NCBI RefSeq assembly: GCF_014638095.1
Contig: NZ_BMFH01000001.1
Span: 1,931,227 to 1,995,226 of the forward strand
Direction of reading: 5' to 3'
Length of the DNA stretch: 64,000 bases
Source of the DNA: Muriicola marianensis
GTDB lineage: Bacteria; Bacteroidota; Bacteroidia; Flavobacteriales; Flavobacteriaceae
Part shown: one piece after another, positions 53,279 through 62,474 of the stretch
Layout: each line of letters opens with the position of its first letter
How positions within the stretch are numbered: the stretch's first letter is position 1
The notes under the pieces: generated by a model
What the model saw: only the letters and a program-made list of their open reading frames with translations
The model's database searches: none
What the model was told of the DNA's origin: nothing
Program-made: the position numbers and the translations under genes

Positions 53279-54808
53279 TTGAAGAAGTACCTCAATCTAT
53301 TCGATTTTTCCCAGAAAGTAAATTACCGGACCGAGATCTTGTCAGGACTTACGGTGGCATTGGCTTTGGTTCCGGAAGCGATTGCATTTGCCTTGATCGC
53401 AGGCCTTTCACCCCTTACAGGTCTCTACGCGGCCTTTGTGATGGGACTGGTCACCTCTGTGCTTGGAGGCAGGCCGGGCATGATCTCCGGGGCAACAGGG
53501 GCAGTGGCAGTAGTGATCGTAGCACTGGCCAGGGATTTTGGGGTTGAATACGTCTTCGCAGCTGTCATCCTCGCAGGGATATTACAGGTGATCGCGGGCA
53601 TGCTGAGGCTTGGCAAACTGATGCGTCTCGTCCCACACCCGGTGATCTTCGGATTTGTGAACGGCCTGGCCATCATCATTTTCATGTCTCAGTTAGACCA
53701 ATTTAAAAATTCGGACGGGACCTGGCTGGGAGGACAGACCTTATGGGTATTTTCAGGGCTGGTTTTATTTACCATGCTGGTGATATGGGGACTTCCCAAG
53801 ATCAGCAGGGCCGTACCCGCATCCCTGGTGGCTATCCTTCTGGTGTTTGGAATGGTTCTCGGACTGGGTATCGATACGCGGACTATTGGGGATATCGCTT
53901 CTATCAAAGGAGGGTTTCCACCTTTCCATATCCCTGTTGTTCCATTTACACTGGAAACCCTTCAGATCATTTTTCCCTATGCGGCCATCGTAGCCGGAGT
54001 GGGGTTAATAGAATCTTTGCTTACCCTGAACATCGTAGATGAGATCACCGAGACCCGTGGGCGTGGCAACAAAGAAGCGGTGGCGCAGGGTACGGCTAAT
54101 ATCCTGTCCGGCTTGTTCTCGGGAATGGGTGGATGTGCGATGATCGGACAGAGCCTTATCAATACCTCCAACGGAGCCCGGGCAAGGCTTTCCGGGATCG
54201 TAGCCTCCACTATGCTCCTGGTCTTTGTCATCTTTGGAGCTGACCTGATCGAACGGGTACCCATGGCAGCACTGACGGGCCTGATGATCATGGTGGCTCT
54301 CGGCACCTTTGAATGGGCCAGCCTGCGAACTTTCAGGAGGATGCCAAAGAGCGATGTCCTCGTGATGGTTCTGGTCACCCTGGTCACTGTCTTCCTGCAC
54401 AATCTCGCCCTGGCTGTCCTTGTGGGGGTCATCATCGCTGCCCTTGTCTTTGCGTGGGACAACGCCAAACGTATCCGGGCGCGCAAGTATATAGACGAAG
54501 AGGGGGTGAAGCACTACGAGATCTACGGACCCCTCTTCTTTGGGTCTGTGACCCTGTTCAATGAAAAATTCGATGTGTTGAATGACCCGGAGGAGGTGAT
54601 CATCGATTTCAGGGAAAGCAGGGTGGTCGACATGTCGGCCATTGAAGCCCTCAACAAGATCACGGAACGCTATGAAAAGGTGGGCAAGAAAGTCCACCTG
54701 AGGCACCTGAGCAGGGACTGCAGGCAACTATTGCAGAATGCAGATGATATCATTGAGGTAAATGTACTTGAGGACCCTACCTACAAGGTGGTGGTTGATA
54801 AACTCTAA
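53279..54808 (+). CDS. SulP family transporter with STAS domain
   Basis: The 509-residue protein starts KKYLNLFDFSQKVNYRTEIL (first residue a TTG-coded Met). The SulP core includes GLTVALALVPEAIAFALIAG and GGRPGMISGATGAVAVVIVA. The STAS domain is at the C-terminus (FRESRVVDMSAIEALNKI). An in-frame TAA lies four codons upstream of the TTG, so the non-ATG start is required. It is not next to a carbonic anhydrase. It is convergent with a GH13 gene ten bases away. Confidence 0.9.
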   Translation: MKKYLNLFDFSQKVNYRTEILSGLTVALALVPEAIAFALIAGLSPLTGLYAAFVMGLVTSVLGGRPGMISGATGAVAVVIVALARDFGVEYVFAAVILAGILQVIAGMLRLGKLMRLVPHPVIFGFVNGLAIIIFMSQLDQFKNSDGTWLGGQTLWVFSGLVLFTMLVIWGLPKISRAVPASLVAILLVFGMVLGLGIDTRTIGDIASIKGGFPPFHIPVVPFTLETLQIIFPYAAIVAGVGLIESLLTLNIVDEITETRGRGNKEAVAQGTANILSGLFSGMGGCAMIGQSLINTSNGARARLSGIVASTMLLVFVIFGADLIERVPMAALTGLMIMVALGTFEWASLRTFRRMPKSDVLVMVLVTLVTVFLHNLALAVLVGVIIAALVFAWDNAKRIRARKYIDEEGVKHYEIYGPLFFGSVTLFNEKFDVLNDPEEVIIDFRESRVVDMSAIEALNKITERYEKVGKKVHLRHLSRDCRQLLQNADDIIEVNVLEDPTYKVVVDKL

Positions 54809-54817
54809 TGAGGCGTT

Positions 54818-56554
54818 CTACTCAGTCACCGGGCCTAAAGAGAAAACCAGAGCCTGCCAGGGTTCCAGGGAGAAGACCCTGTCCTTGTAATACACCTGCG
54901 GCAAGTTGTTGAGCAGCAGGTCCTCCAACTCTTCTTCGACAGGTACCGGAAGGGTAACGATGTCATCCGAGAAATTCAGGAGTACCAGCATCTTTTCACC
55001 TTCCCATTCCCGTGTATAGGCATAAACCTGTTCGTGATCCGGTAAAAGAAGTGTATAGGCTCCGTAGACCAGGACAGGATTTTCCTTTCTGAGCGTTACC
55101 ATAGCATTAAAGTGGTTCAGCACAGAACCGGGGTCCTCCTCTTCTAGGGCCACATTCACAGTCTTGTAATTCTCATTGACAGGCAGCCAGGGGGTACCCG
55201 TACTGAACCCGGCGTTCAGGGTGGTGTCCCATTGCATGGGGGTCCTGCCGTTATCCCGGGAGGAGAATTTCAGGTTCTGGAGGTATAGGTCCAGGTCGCC
55301 CCCCGCCGATTTTACTTTCTCATACCCGTTCAGGGCGGCGATGTCCCGGTATTGGGAGATACTGTCGAACCCTATATTGGTCATCCCCAGTTCATCCCCG
55401 TAATAACAATAGGGGGTGCCCCTCATACTCAGGATAAACGTATTCAGCAATTTTGCAGAAGCTTCCCTGAATTTCGGATCGTCATTCCCGAACCGGCTCA
55501 CGAGCCTTGCCTGGTCATGGTTGGCCAGGAAAATGGACAGCCAGCCCTTTTCGGCAAATTCGGCATCCCATCGAGAGAACACCTCTTTGAAGTGCACCAG
55601 GGAATACCCTTCCGGCTTGGCGATGTCCACTCCTTCGAAGGCATAGGCCATGTTGAGTTCGTTCCGGTCTGCATCTACCAGTTCATGGGCTTCTTTAAAA
55701 TTACGTCCGGCTCCTTCAGCCACGGACATCACGTCGTATTTACTGAAAACCTCTTCATTCATTTCTTTCAGATAGTCGTGGAGGCCGGGCTGCATGGCGT
55801 AGTACTGAATAAAGTTCTGCTCCAGGTCGTCCGGGAATTCAGGATAGGTGGTATCCTTGGCGGCAAACTGAAAGGCATCCAGGCGGAAGCCGTCCACCCC
55901 TTTATCGGCCCAGAATTTCATAAAATCATAAACCTCCTGCCTTACCTTGGGGTTCTCCCATTTAAGGTCGGGTTGCTGTTGTGAAAAATAGTGCAGATAA
56001 TAGGCATCGGTTATGGAATCGTATTTCCAGGCATCTCCGGCAGCATCAAAAAGGCTGTATCGGTAAGGGGGTTCCCCTTTTTCGGCAGGCCACCAGTGGT
56101 AATAATCCCTGTAGGGGTTGTCCCTGGAACTGCGCGACTGCAGGAACCATTCGTGCTGGTCACTGCTGTGGTTCACGACTACGTCCATGACAAAACGGAT
56201 CCCCCGTTCGTGCATGCCTTCCAGCATAGCGTCAAAATCTTCCATAGTCCCGAATTCTTCCATGATACTGCGGTAGTCACTGATATCATAGCCATTATCT
56301 GCATTGGGGGAACTGTAGATAGGGTTGAGCCAGACCATGTTTACCCCCAGGCTCTGGATATAGTCCAGTTCTTCAATGATCCCCTTAAGGTCACCTATCC
56401 CGTCCCCATCCGTGTCCTTAAAACTGCGGGGATAGATCTGGTAGACGATGCCTTCTTTCCACCAGGAGTCGTCTTTTTTAACAGGGGCTTCCGCTTTCTC
56501 GGCACAACCGGCCATTAGGAAGAACAGAGAGGAAAACAAAAGGAGATTTTTCAT
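54818..56554 (-). CDS. GH13 alpha-glucosidase lipoprotein
   Basis: The 578-residue protein has a lipoprotein signal with FFLMAGC (Cys about 17). A GH13 barrel follows: EGIVYQIYPRSFKDTDGDGIG, VMDVVVNHSSDQHEWF, nucleophile in GVDGFRLDAFQFAAKD, acid/base in VMSVAEGAG, and FLANHDQARLVSRFG. QPDLKWENP near the nucleophile resembles oligo-1,6-glucosidase and alpha-glucosidase subfamilies. Lipid anchoring puts it in the envelope, for maltodextrin or isomaltose use. No SusC/SusD pair is next to it. Confidence 0.93.
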   Translation of the reverse strand: MKNLLLFSSLFFLMAGCAEKAEAPVKKDDSWWKEGIVYQIYPRSFKDTDGDGIGDLKGIIEELDYIQSLGVNMVWLNPIYSSPNADNGYDISDYRSIMEEFGTMEDFDAMLEGMHERGIRFVMDVVVNHSSDQHEWFLQSRSSRDNPYRDYYHWWPAEKGEPPYRYSLFDAAGDAWKYDSITDAYYLHYFSQQQPDLKWENPKVRQEVYDFMKFWADKGVDGFRLDAFQFAAKDTTYPEFPDDLEQNFIQYYAMQPGLHDYLKEMNEEVFSKYDVMSVAEGAGRNFKEAHELVDADRNELNMAYAFEGVDIAKPEGYSLVHFKEVFSRWDAEFAEKGWLSIFLANHDQARLVSRFGNDDPKFREASAKLLNTFILSMRGTPYCYYGDELGMTNIGFDSISQYRDIAALNGYEKVKSAGGDLDLYLQNLKFSSRDNGRTPMQWDTTLNAGFSTGTPWLPVNENYKTVNVALEEEDPGSVLNHFNAMVTLRKENPVLVYGAYTLLLPDHEQVYAYTREWEGEKMLVLLNFSDDIVTLPVPVEEELEDLLLNNLPQVYYKDRVFSLEPWQALVFSLGPVTE

Positions 56555-56664
56555 GTTGAGTCAGCGTTTGAAATCTCCTTAAAAATAGAGAATATGGACC
56601 AGTTTCCGGTCGCTTATTTTGAATTTATGGCTGAACCTCTTTTTGTAAGAGGGCCTGAGAACCA

Positions 56665-57390
56665 TTACTGAATTCGGTATTCCACGTAGAGCAATGCACG
56701 CACTTTCAGAGTCCCTAAATTGACCGCAACATCAGCGCTTGCCCCCTTCATATTCATATCGGATTCTACGCTCATCACTGTGCTTCTTTGCAGGTCATTG
56801 ACGGGATAGGACACCTCAGGAGCCACGTTGCTGATCCTGATGATCTCCTTCTTAGTCTCGGGCATTTGAGCCAGGAGTTCTTCGGCCAGGGCATTTGCTT
56901 TTACAAGGGCATCTGCATGGGCTTTGTTCTTTAGCCCGTCCATGTCTGTATGAGAATACGCCAGTCCCCCAAGATTCAGGTTTTCATTCTCCATCAGCTT
57001 GGAGTAGATCATAGAAAGGGAATCCATCGACCTTACCGTAACTACTATGGAAGTTGAACTTTCATACCCTATGAACACCTGCTCCCCATTATCCCAACGG
57101 TACTTTTTATTCAATTCTACGGCAGTGGTAAGGATGTCCTTTGATGCGATCCCGAATCCTTTCAGCTGCTCACTGAGGGCATTCGATTTTTCCTCCAGGC
57201 ACGTTTTGGAAGCCAGCAGATCAGTTTCCAGGCAGTTAAGATTAGCCCGGAAGGTGGCCATGTCAGGAAGGGTCTCGATCTCCCCAACTGATGACAGTAG
57301 TATCGTCTTGGGGACAGTTAATGTTTGAGTATTGCCTACGCTGCAACCGGCTAGCAGCATGAATGTAAGAAGTAGTGTGAGTGGTCTCAT
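56665..57390 (-). CDS. SIMPL domain lipoprotein (DUF541)
   Basis: The 241-residue protein has lipobox LLAGCS (Cys about 16), then the SIMPL fold: VGEIETLPDMATFRANLNC, AVELNKKYRWDNGEQVFIGY and KAHADALVKANALAEELL. Members are oxidative-stress or signalling-associated periplasmic proteins of unknown activity. It is a single gene. Confidence 0.88.
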   Translation of the reverse strand: MRPLTLLLTFMLLAGCSVGNTQTLTVPKTILLSSVGEIETLPDMATFRANLNCLETDLLASKTCLEEKSNALSEQLKGFGIASKDILTTAVELNKKYRWDNGEQVFIGYESSTSIVVTVRSMDSLSMIYSKLMENENLNLGGLAYSHTDMDGLKNKAHADALVKANALAEELLAQMPETKKEIIRISNVAPEVSYPVNDLQRSTVMSVESDMNMKGASADVAVNLGTLKVRALLYVEYRIQ

Positions 57391-57509
57391 AAATTTTGTT
57401 TTTGAAGTTAGTCCAAATCCTGTGCCAATCGGTAAGAATTACTTAATAAAAATAAGGAACATGAATAAGAGGTCACTGGACTCTTCTCACCCTGTATAAG
57501 TGAAAAAAA

Positions 57510-59159
57510 CTAATTGCTCAAAATAGGTTTGAGATGATCTTTCTGCCCCGTCATCTCCCAGTGACCAAGGGAAATGGGGATATTGCCTATACTGTTGAGG
57601 TTATCCATAAAATCTTTCACCTGAAAAGGATTTCCCTCATCCTCCTTCATTTTCGCATAGTCGGCCATGGCGCTTTCAAGCAGGTATTTCCCGGTGATGT
57701 AGCTACTCCCGTAACCGGGTTGCCGCATATAGAGGTGTTGTTCAAAGAGCAGGAGATCCTTTTCAGTTTTCATCCACCCCCTGGGCGTGTATTCTGAATG
57801 GATCCCCCCGGCCTCCTCCATGGTCATCATATTGGCATGCGCATAGAGAGAACCGAGTCCGCGTGCAGCCCGCTGGGCGATCATGATATAGACGATCTCC
57901 CTGCTTCTGGGGGTATCGTCGTATAAACCTCCTTGCAGGAACAATTCTTCCACGGCCGTGGCCGTGCCCTCGTTTCGGGAATCAAAGATGTTGTAGAGAA
58001 GGGGACCTCTCCGTATCTCACTTGCATGAGGCTCTTCCCTCATCCGCGCCAGTTCGAACCAGTGGTAGAAGTGGGAATACAGGGGCCTGGGATCGTAATG
58101 CTCACCTATTATAAAGAAGTTGCGCTTTTCCTCGGGGACAAAACTGCCCAGGTGTTCCCGGAGGGCGGGTTCAAAATAATCCTTCACCGTAACGATGTCC
58201 TGATCATCGAGGAAGGCCATCAGGCTTTCCGCAGCCTCATTCGCCAGCTTATCATAGGCCTCCGGGCTGTCTGCTGCAACCAGGGTTGGCAGGTCCCTGT
58301 TCCGGTGTTCTTCCATTTTCAGGGAAGACCAGGCTCTGGCCAGTTCCCTTTTTAACAACATTACCTCATCTTCCCAGCTCAGGGGTACCAGATGCACATT
58401 TTGCAGGTACCAGGTATAGTTTTCCTTCCCTATCCCGGAGGGACCGGTCTTCTCCTCGGCTTCCTTCTTCAACCAGGCAGCGAATTCTTCTGTGGATCTC
58501 ATGGCTTTTTCGATGACCCCTACCAATGGGGTGTCACCGCTTACTCCTTCCCGATTCAGGATAGCCGACAGGTCCCTGACCTGATTTTCGATGACACGTA
58601 TCCCGGCCCTCCAGAGCTCCGCCGCATTCCCGGTCAGGTTTTCCCGGGCCTGTTCATTCAGGGGTGGGATGACGCTGAGGTCGGCCAGGAGTCGCTTTCG
58701 TTCGTCCGGATTCAGGGGAAAGGAATAGGTCCAGATCTCTGTGGTCTTGTGATGGGTGGGCCCTTCGTGTGCGGGTACATCCGACTGGTACGTCCAGATG
58801 GATTTGTAAAAAGCGGGGTCCCTTTGCCACGGCTTGAGAATACGATGATTGAAATCATATCCATTCATCTCGGCCCAAACCAGCATACAATCTACCTTCT
58901 GAGGGATCTCCCAGCCTGTGGTGTCTATGGCGATGAGCCGGTTGCGAAGGGACTGGAATTCGGGCCATCGCGCCTCAAATGTGGCAGCTGAATAATCGGG
59001 AGCCCCATCTCTCACAGGAGGCTCTTCAAAGGCCCTCCACGTCTTGAAAAGGGAGACCAGCTCGCTGTAGGAATTCGGGTTGTTCTGGATTAGATTCCCT
59101 TGTCCGAAGGAGTAAAAGGTAAGGAGGAAGGCGTAATTAAGGAGTAATAATCGTATCAT
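57510..59159 (-). CDS. Exported DUF885-like protein without HExxH
   Basis: The 549-residue protein has a signal peptide ([18 protein letters not shown]) and a mostly helical body. The C-terminal part ([40 protein letters not shown] and [20 protein letters not shown]) resembles DUF885 carboxypeptidase-like proteins. The HExxH/HEAxPGHH zinc motif of that family is missing, so I do not call it a peptidase. The function is unknown. Confidence 0.7.
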   Translation of the reverse strand: MIRLLLLNYAFLLTFYSFGQGNLIQNNPNSYSELVSLFKTWRAFEEPPVRDGAPDYSAATFEARWPEFQSLRNRLIAIDTTGWEIPQKVDCMLVWAEMNGYDFNHRILKPWQRDPAFYKSIWTYQSDVPAHEGPTHHKTTEIWTYSFPLNPDERKRLLADLSVIPPLNEQARENLTGNAAELWRAGIRVIENQVRDLSAILNREGVSGDTPLVGVIEKAMRSTEEFAAWLKKEAEEKTGPSGIGKENYTWYLQNVHLVPLSWEDEVMLLKRELARAWSSLKMEEHRNRDLPTLVAADSPEAYDKLANEAAESLMAFLDDQDIVTVKDYFEPALREHLGSFVPEEKRNFFIIGEHYDPRPLYSHFYHWFELARMREEPHASEIRRGPLLYNIFDSRNEGTATAVEELFLQGGLYDDTPRSREIVYIMIAQRAARGLGSLYAHANMMTMEEAGGIHSEYTPRGWMKTEKDLLLFEQHLYMRQPGYGSSYITGKYLLESAMADYAKMKEDEGNPFQVKDFMDNLNSIGNIPISLGHWEMTGQKDHLKPILSN

Positions 59160-59259
59160 AGGAAGACGGGATGCACATTGGATCGTGTTAAAAGTAGGGA
59201 AATCAATTTAGTGTGAAAAGTATCCTTTCCCGATACAGGCAACTGAGCAAACGCCCTGA

Positions 59260-60072
59260 TCACAGGCCTAGCTTAGTCCGCAATCGACCCCATTGTTCCG
59301 CAAACCAGTTAGTTTTGAGATTCAGGTCTCTTTCTTCCAGAATCTCTATACCATCCTCATATCCTTTCTGGATGAGTTCTTCTATCTGACTTGTATCGGC
59401 CCTGTCAAAACCGGACAGGTCGGGTTTGATCAGAAGGTCGGCATTCTGGGTCTGGAATTTGGCCGACTGCTGCATAATAAAGTGGAAACTGTTCAGCAGT
59501 ACATCCAGGATATTCTGAGGTTCCTGATATTCGTGCTGGGCATTCAGATCGACCCCGATCACGTATTCGGCTCCGATCTCCCTCAGGGTTTTGATTGGAA
59601 CATTCTCAACGATGCCCCCGTCGAGCAGCATCCTGCCTCCAATCTTAACGGGTTTGAACAGGCCAGGGATACAGGTGCTGGCCATGACAGCCTGGGCTAC
59701 GGGGCCTTCCCGAAGCACCACCTTTTCTCCTTTTCCTGCATCGGTGGCGATGATGGCGAGGGGGATGTCTGCTTCTTCAATGCGTTTGTCGCCAATGTGC
59801 TCTACCAGAAGGTCCCCGAACTTTTCATTAGACAGGAGGCTGTACCGCGAAAGGGAAATACTGGAGATGTCCATCCACTTCAACTTACAGGAGATCTCGT
59901 TGATCTCTTCCCAGTCCTTACCAAAAGCGTACAGAGCGGCTACAAAAGCGCCAATGCTTGTGCCTGATATGAATTGGACATTGATCTCCTTTTCCTTTAA
60001 GGCTTTTAAAACACCTATGTGTGCAGCTCCCAGGACGGCACCACCGCCCAGGGCAAGTCCGATCTTTTTCAT
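59260..60072 (-). CDS. Patatin-like phospholipase (RssA/YlbK-like)
   Basis: The 270-residue serine hydrolase has the oxyanion hole GLALGGGAVLGAAHIG at about 5-20, nucleophile S39 in SGTSIGAFVAAL (GxSxG) and the dyad aspartate in LLDGGIVENVP. There is no signal peptide. It probably hydrolyses phospholipids or acyl esters. No partner gene is adjacent. Confidence 0.93.
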   Translation of the reverse strand: MKKIGLALGGGAVLGAAHIGVLKALKEKEINVQFISGTSIGAFVAALYAFGKDWEEINEISCKLKWMDISSISLSRYSLLSNEKFGDLLVEHIGDKRIEEADIPLAIIATDAGKGEKVVLREGPVAQAVMASTCIPGLFKPVKIGGRMLLDGGIVENVPIKTLREIGAEYVIGVDLNAQHEYQEPQNILDVLLNSFHFIMQQSAKFQTQNADLLIKPDLSGFDRADTSQIEELIQKGYEDGIEILEERDLNLKTNWFAEQWGRLRTKLGL

Positions 60073-60260
60073 TTTGCGGTCTTCAATGGATTGATGATTG
60101 CATAGGGTCAGCTCAAAAACTGAGGGTTAAATTAATAAGAATAAACAAGCCCTGAAGTAAGGTTTAATAGAATTATCTTTACCTTCTTACCAAAGTGAAA
60201 AGAAATTGCCTGGCAGGGGATCAGGATATGTCTAATCACCGGACAACTAAAAACAAACTC

Positions 60261-60479
60261 ATGAAAAGAATCATCGGCATCCTACTTTTAGTACTGGCGG
60301 TATACCTCGGATATACCGGCATCACAAAATTCTCAGACAGTACTTCCTCAGTGGACGTACTCGGGGTGGAACTCAAGGCCGAGAATACCCAGGAAAAGAA
60401 TACATCTTACCTCTACATAGGGTTTGCCGTGATCGCTGCGATCGGCGGGATTGTCCTCGCCAAATCAGACAGTAAATAA
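60261..60479 (+). CDS. Small membrane protein (DUF3185-like)
   Basis: The protein of about 72 residues has two helices: MKRIIGILLLVLAVYLGYTG and YLYIGFAVIAAIGGIVLA, joined by a loop with VDVLGVELKAENTQEKNTS. I take the ATG at 60261; upstream frames add a polar stretch without support. The layout is that of DUF3185-type proteins with no known function. It is convergent with the gene at 60501. Confidence 0.7.
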   Translation: MKRIIGILLLVLAVYLGYTGITKFSDSTSSVDVLGVELKAENTQEKNTSYLYIGFAVIAAIGGIVLAKSDSK

Positions 60480-60500
60480 TGCGTTTCCTTTAGGGATTCT

Positions 60501-60803
60501 CTAAAGAAGGATGATGAGCAGCAAGATGATGATCAGTGCCCCGGCCGAGATATAGATCCCGTTCCCGGTGGTCCGCAGCTGGGTCTTGATGGCACGTACC
60601 TCCTTGCGAAGGGCCTTCTTTTCTTCCCGTTTCAGGACTGATTTATCCATCGCCTTGATCTCTTCCAGGCGGTCGAGCATAACACGAACTTCGGCAGGGA
60701 TCTCCGTAGGTTCAGGGGTTCTTTCTTTTTTAGCGGCGTGAACGGGTGTGCTCAGACCCATCGTAAAACACAAGAGTAGGGCAATTAAGGATACTTTTTT
60801 CAT
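60501..60803 (-). CDS. Small exported coiled-coil protein with C-terminal helix
   Basis: The 100-residue protein has a signal peptide ending VHAAKK, a basic/acidic coiled coil (VMLDRLEEIKAMDKSVLKRE, EKKALRKEVRAIKTQL) and a C-terminal hydrophobic tail (YISAGALIIILLLIILL). Bacteroidota genomes often carry such proteins. The function is unknown. It is a tail-anchored inner-membrane protein exposed to the periplasm, by layout. Confidence 0.7.
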   Translation of the reverse strand: MKKVSLIALLLCFTMGLSTPVHAAKKERTPEPTEIPAEVRVMLDRLEEIKAMDKSVLKREEKKALRKEVRAIKTQLRTTGNGIYISAGALIIILLLIILL

Positions 60804-60850
60804 CGGTTGAATTTTAAGATTATAACTCCAAGGTACCTTTTTTTATCCGA

Positions 60851-60913
60851 ATTCCATGGAGACGGGAAGTCCTGTCTCAGAACTTCCCATGATCATTCGG
60901 GACTCCATGGAAT
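60851..60913. repeat. Nested inverted repeat between 60803 and 61002
   Basis: Outer arms ATTCCATGGAG (60851-60861) and CTCCATGGAAT (60903-60913) are perfectly complementary. Inner arms GGGAAGT (60864-60870) and ACTTCCC (60882-60888) also match. The outer arms contain the palindrome TCCATGGA. It could fold as an 11-bp stem carrying an internal 7-bp stem. There is no T-run, so it is not a standard terminator. Confidence 0.6.
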
Positions 60914-61001
60914 AACCTTCTATAAGATCATTCGATCAATGTCTGTATGTGTCCTACATTTTTCCTAATAGGCCAGACAGTTGAGAATACAGCATCCAGG
61001 T

Positions 61002-61862
61002 TTAATGCTTTTTATGTCCGGGTTCCCATATAAGTCTGACAAAGGAACTCAACCGCTGATTTTCACGGCTTACAGGTATCCCGGCAACTATTCCAACCAA
61101 AAGATTGTCTGCGATACCCAGCCGCATCTGTGGGCGTATTGTCATGTCAAAATCCCTGTTCCCAACTGTCTTATTGAACTCTGCACCAATGAAATTTCTC
61201 GTGCCTGTAATCATATAATGAATACTCGTATGTATATCGTAATCAGTACGCATTTCTCCCGTTTCAAAAGTCTTCTCTATTCGTGGCCCGGTGTAGAGCA
61301 GGGAATGAATATTGTTTCCCCAGCGTTTAGCCACCACTAGAAAAGGATTGTACACATTCCCTTTGATGAAGGGCTTGCCAAAATCCCTGAAATCGGATAA
61401 TTCAAATTCATTGATATAGCCCAAAGCCATAGATGTGGCCATGGGCTCACTGACCAGGAAGGACCATTGGGCAGCAATTTTCAAACTGTTCAGCCTGTTA
61501 GATGGAATATCATTCCTGCCGGTCCCGTTCACAGGAGAATAAAATGTGAATGGCAGCTCCACCTCCAGTCCCAGGCGATCTACCGGAGCCCATTCGTATT
61601 CGATCAGGGCCTCGTAGGAATCAAATTCTAGGTTGTCAGTAAGTCCGAGTCCGATGTTCCATTCCTTTTCACCCTTTCGGGCGCCTAGATCCCGGATGAG
61701 GTCGATGTAAAGGGGTTCAGCATGAAGGACCTTATACGGTTCCCGATGTTCCTCCACCTGGTTGATGAATATGCTGTCTTTTTCAGCGTCTGAAAGTTGG
61801 GCAATCGCAGATGCCCAGGACACCATTAGTAATAATGGCATCATCCATGAATGTAATTTCAT
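61002..61862 (-). CDS. HAEPLYID family protein
   Basis: The protein of about 286 residues has a signal peptide (MKLHSWMMPLLLMVSWASAI, then AQ) from the ATG at 61862. The family signature KVLHAEPLYIDLIRDLGARK is near residue 45. The rest is rich in amphipathic beta-strands (WNIGLGLTDNLEF, LGLEVELPFTFYSP, HYMITGTRNFIGAEF), suggesting an outer-membrane beta-barrel. Function unknown. It is 75 bases downstream of the small PPP-tailed membrane protein gene and probably belongs to the same unit. Confidence 0.85.
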   Translation of the reverse strand: MKLHSWMMPLLLMVSWASAIAQLSDAEKDSIFINQVEEHREPYKVLHAEPLYIDLIRDLGARKGEKEWNIGLGLTDNLEFDSYEALIEYEWAPVDRLGLEVELPFTFYSPVNGTGRNDIPSNRLNSLKIAAQWSFLVSEPMATSMALGYINEFELSDFRDFGKPFIKGNVYNPFLVVAKRWGNNIHSLLYTGPRIEKTFETGEMRTDYDIHTSIHYMITGTRNFIGAEFNKTVGNRDFDMTIRPQMRLGIADNLLVGIVAGIPVSRENQRLSSFVRLIWEPGHKKH

Positions 61863-61937
61863 AATTGATTTGCTTTTTAAGTGAATTAATTCATTCCACG
61901 ACCAGCAGGCCACAGAATCTTTTTGGTAAAAAACAAA

Positions 61938-62324
61938 TCAAAACCTGGGAGGAGGAGTGTCAATCGCCTCGAAACCGGCGGTTAGCAGGCTATTTGGCTG
62001 TAGGAATCGGTTTTTAAGTGAGGGTGATGTATATGGATCAGCCTTCCGTTGGGATGTCTCCCAGACGAGGAAGTCTATTTTTGTGTTTTTCTTTTCATTG
62101 TGTTCCTCCCTGTCTCCGTCATCGGTTTCTTTGATAGCATCCTCATATCCCAGGATTTTTTCCACGACGAGTTCCACGATACTTTCCTGATCGTTGACCG
62201 TCAGATCCTGAGGTGAAAAAGAGGGGACCTGTTCAATGGTATCCACACTGAGGTTAAGCAAATACAGGCCCATGATCCCAGCCAGGACCCTGGTGACAAT
62301 ACTATGTTTTATTCGACCGATCAC
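61938..62324 (-). CDS. Small membrane-anchored hypothetical protein with PPP tail
   Basis: The 128-residue protein has one N-terminal hydrophobic segment (VTRVLAGIMGLYLLNLSVD), a segment with ESIVELVVEKILGYEDAI, a highly charged linker (DDGDREEHNEKKNTK) and a C-terminal IDTPPPRF. It is similar in layout to the 103-residue protein at 25764. It precedes the HAEPLYID gene. I do not recognise a function. Confidence 0.65.
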   Translation of the reverse strand: MIGRIKHSIVTRVLAGIMGLYLLNLSVDTIEQVPSFSPQDLTVNDQESIVELVVEKILGYEDAIKETDDGDREEHNEKKNTKIDFLVWETSQRKADPYTSPSLKNRFLQPNSLLTAGFEAIDTPPPRF

Positions 62325-62373
62325 GACATGAAATTAATACGCTTTTTTATTCCGGAAACAATAGAACATGTAG

Positions 62374-62472
62374 ATTAACATGGATTTAAGGCATGCGATC
62401 TGTGATTAGTGAATATAAACATCATCTAGACCCTACAGAAGATTTAAAGAGACTGAGAATAACCATGTTAAT
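62374..62472. repeat. Distant 10-base inverted repeat
   Basis: ATTAACATGG (62374-62383) and CCATGTTAAT (62463-62472) are exact reverse complements, about 80 bases apart, between the small membrane protein and the serine hydrolase. It may be a protein-binding site or a transcript-end structure; chance is possible. Confidence 0.3.
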
Positions 62473-62474
62473 AA

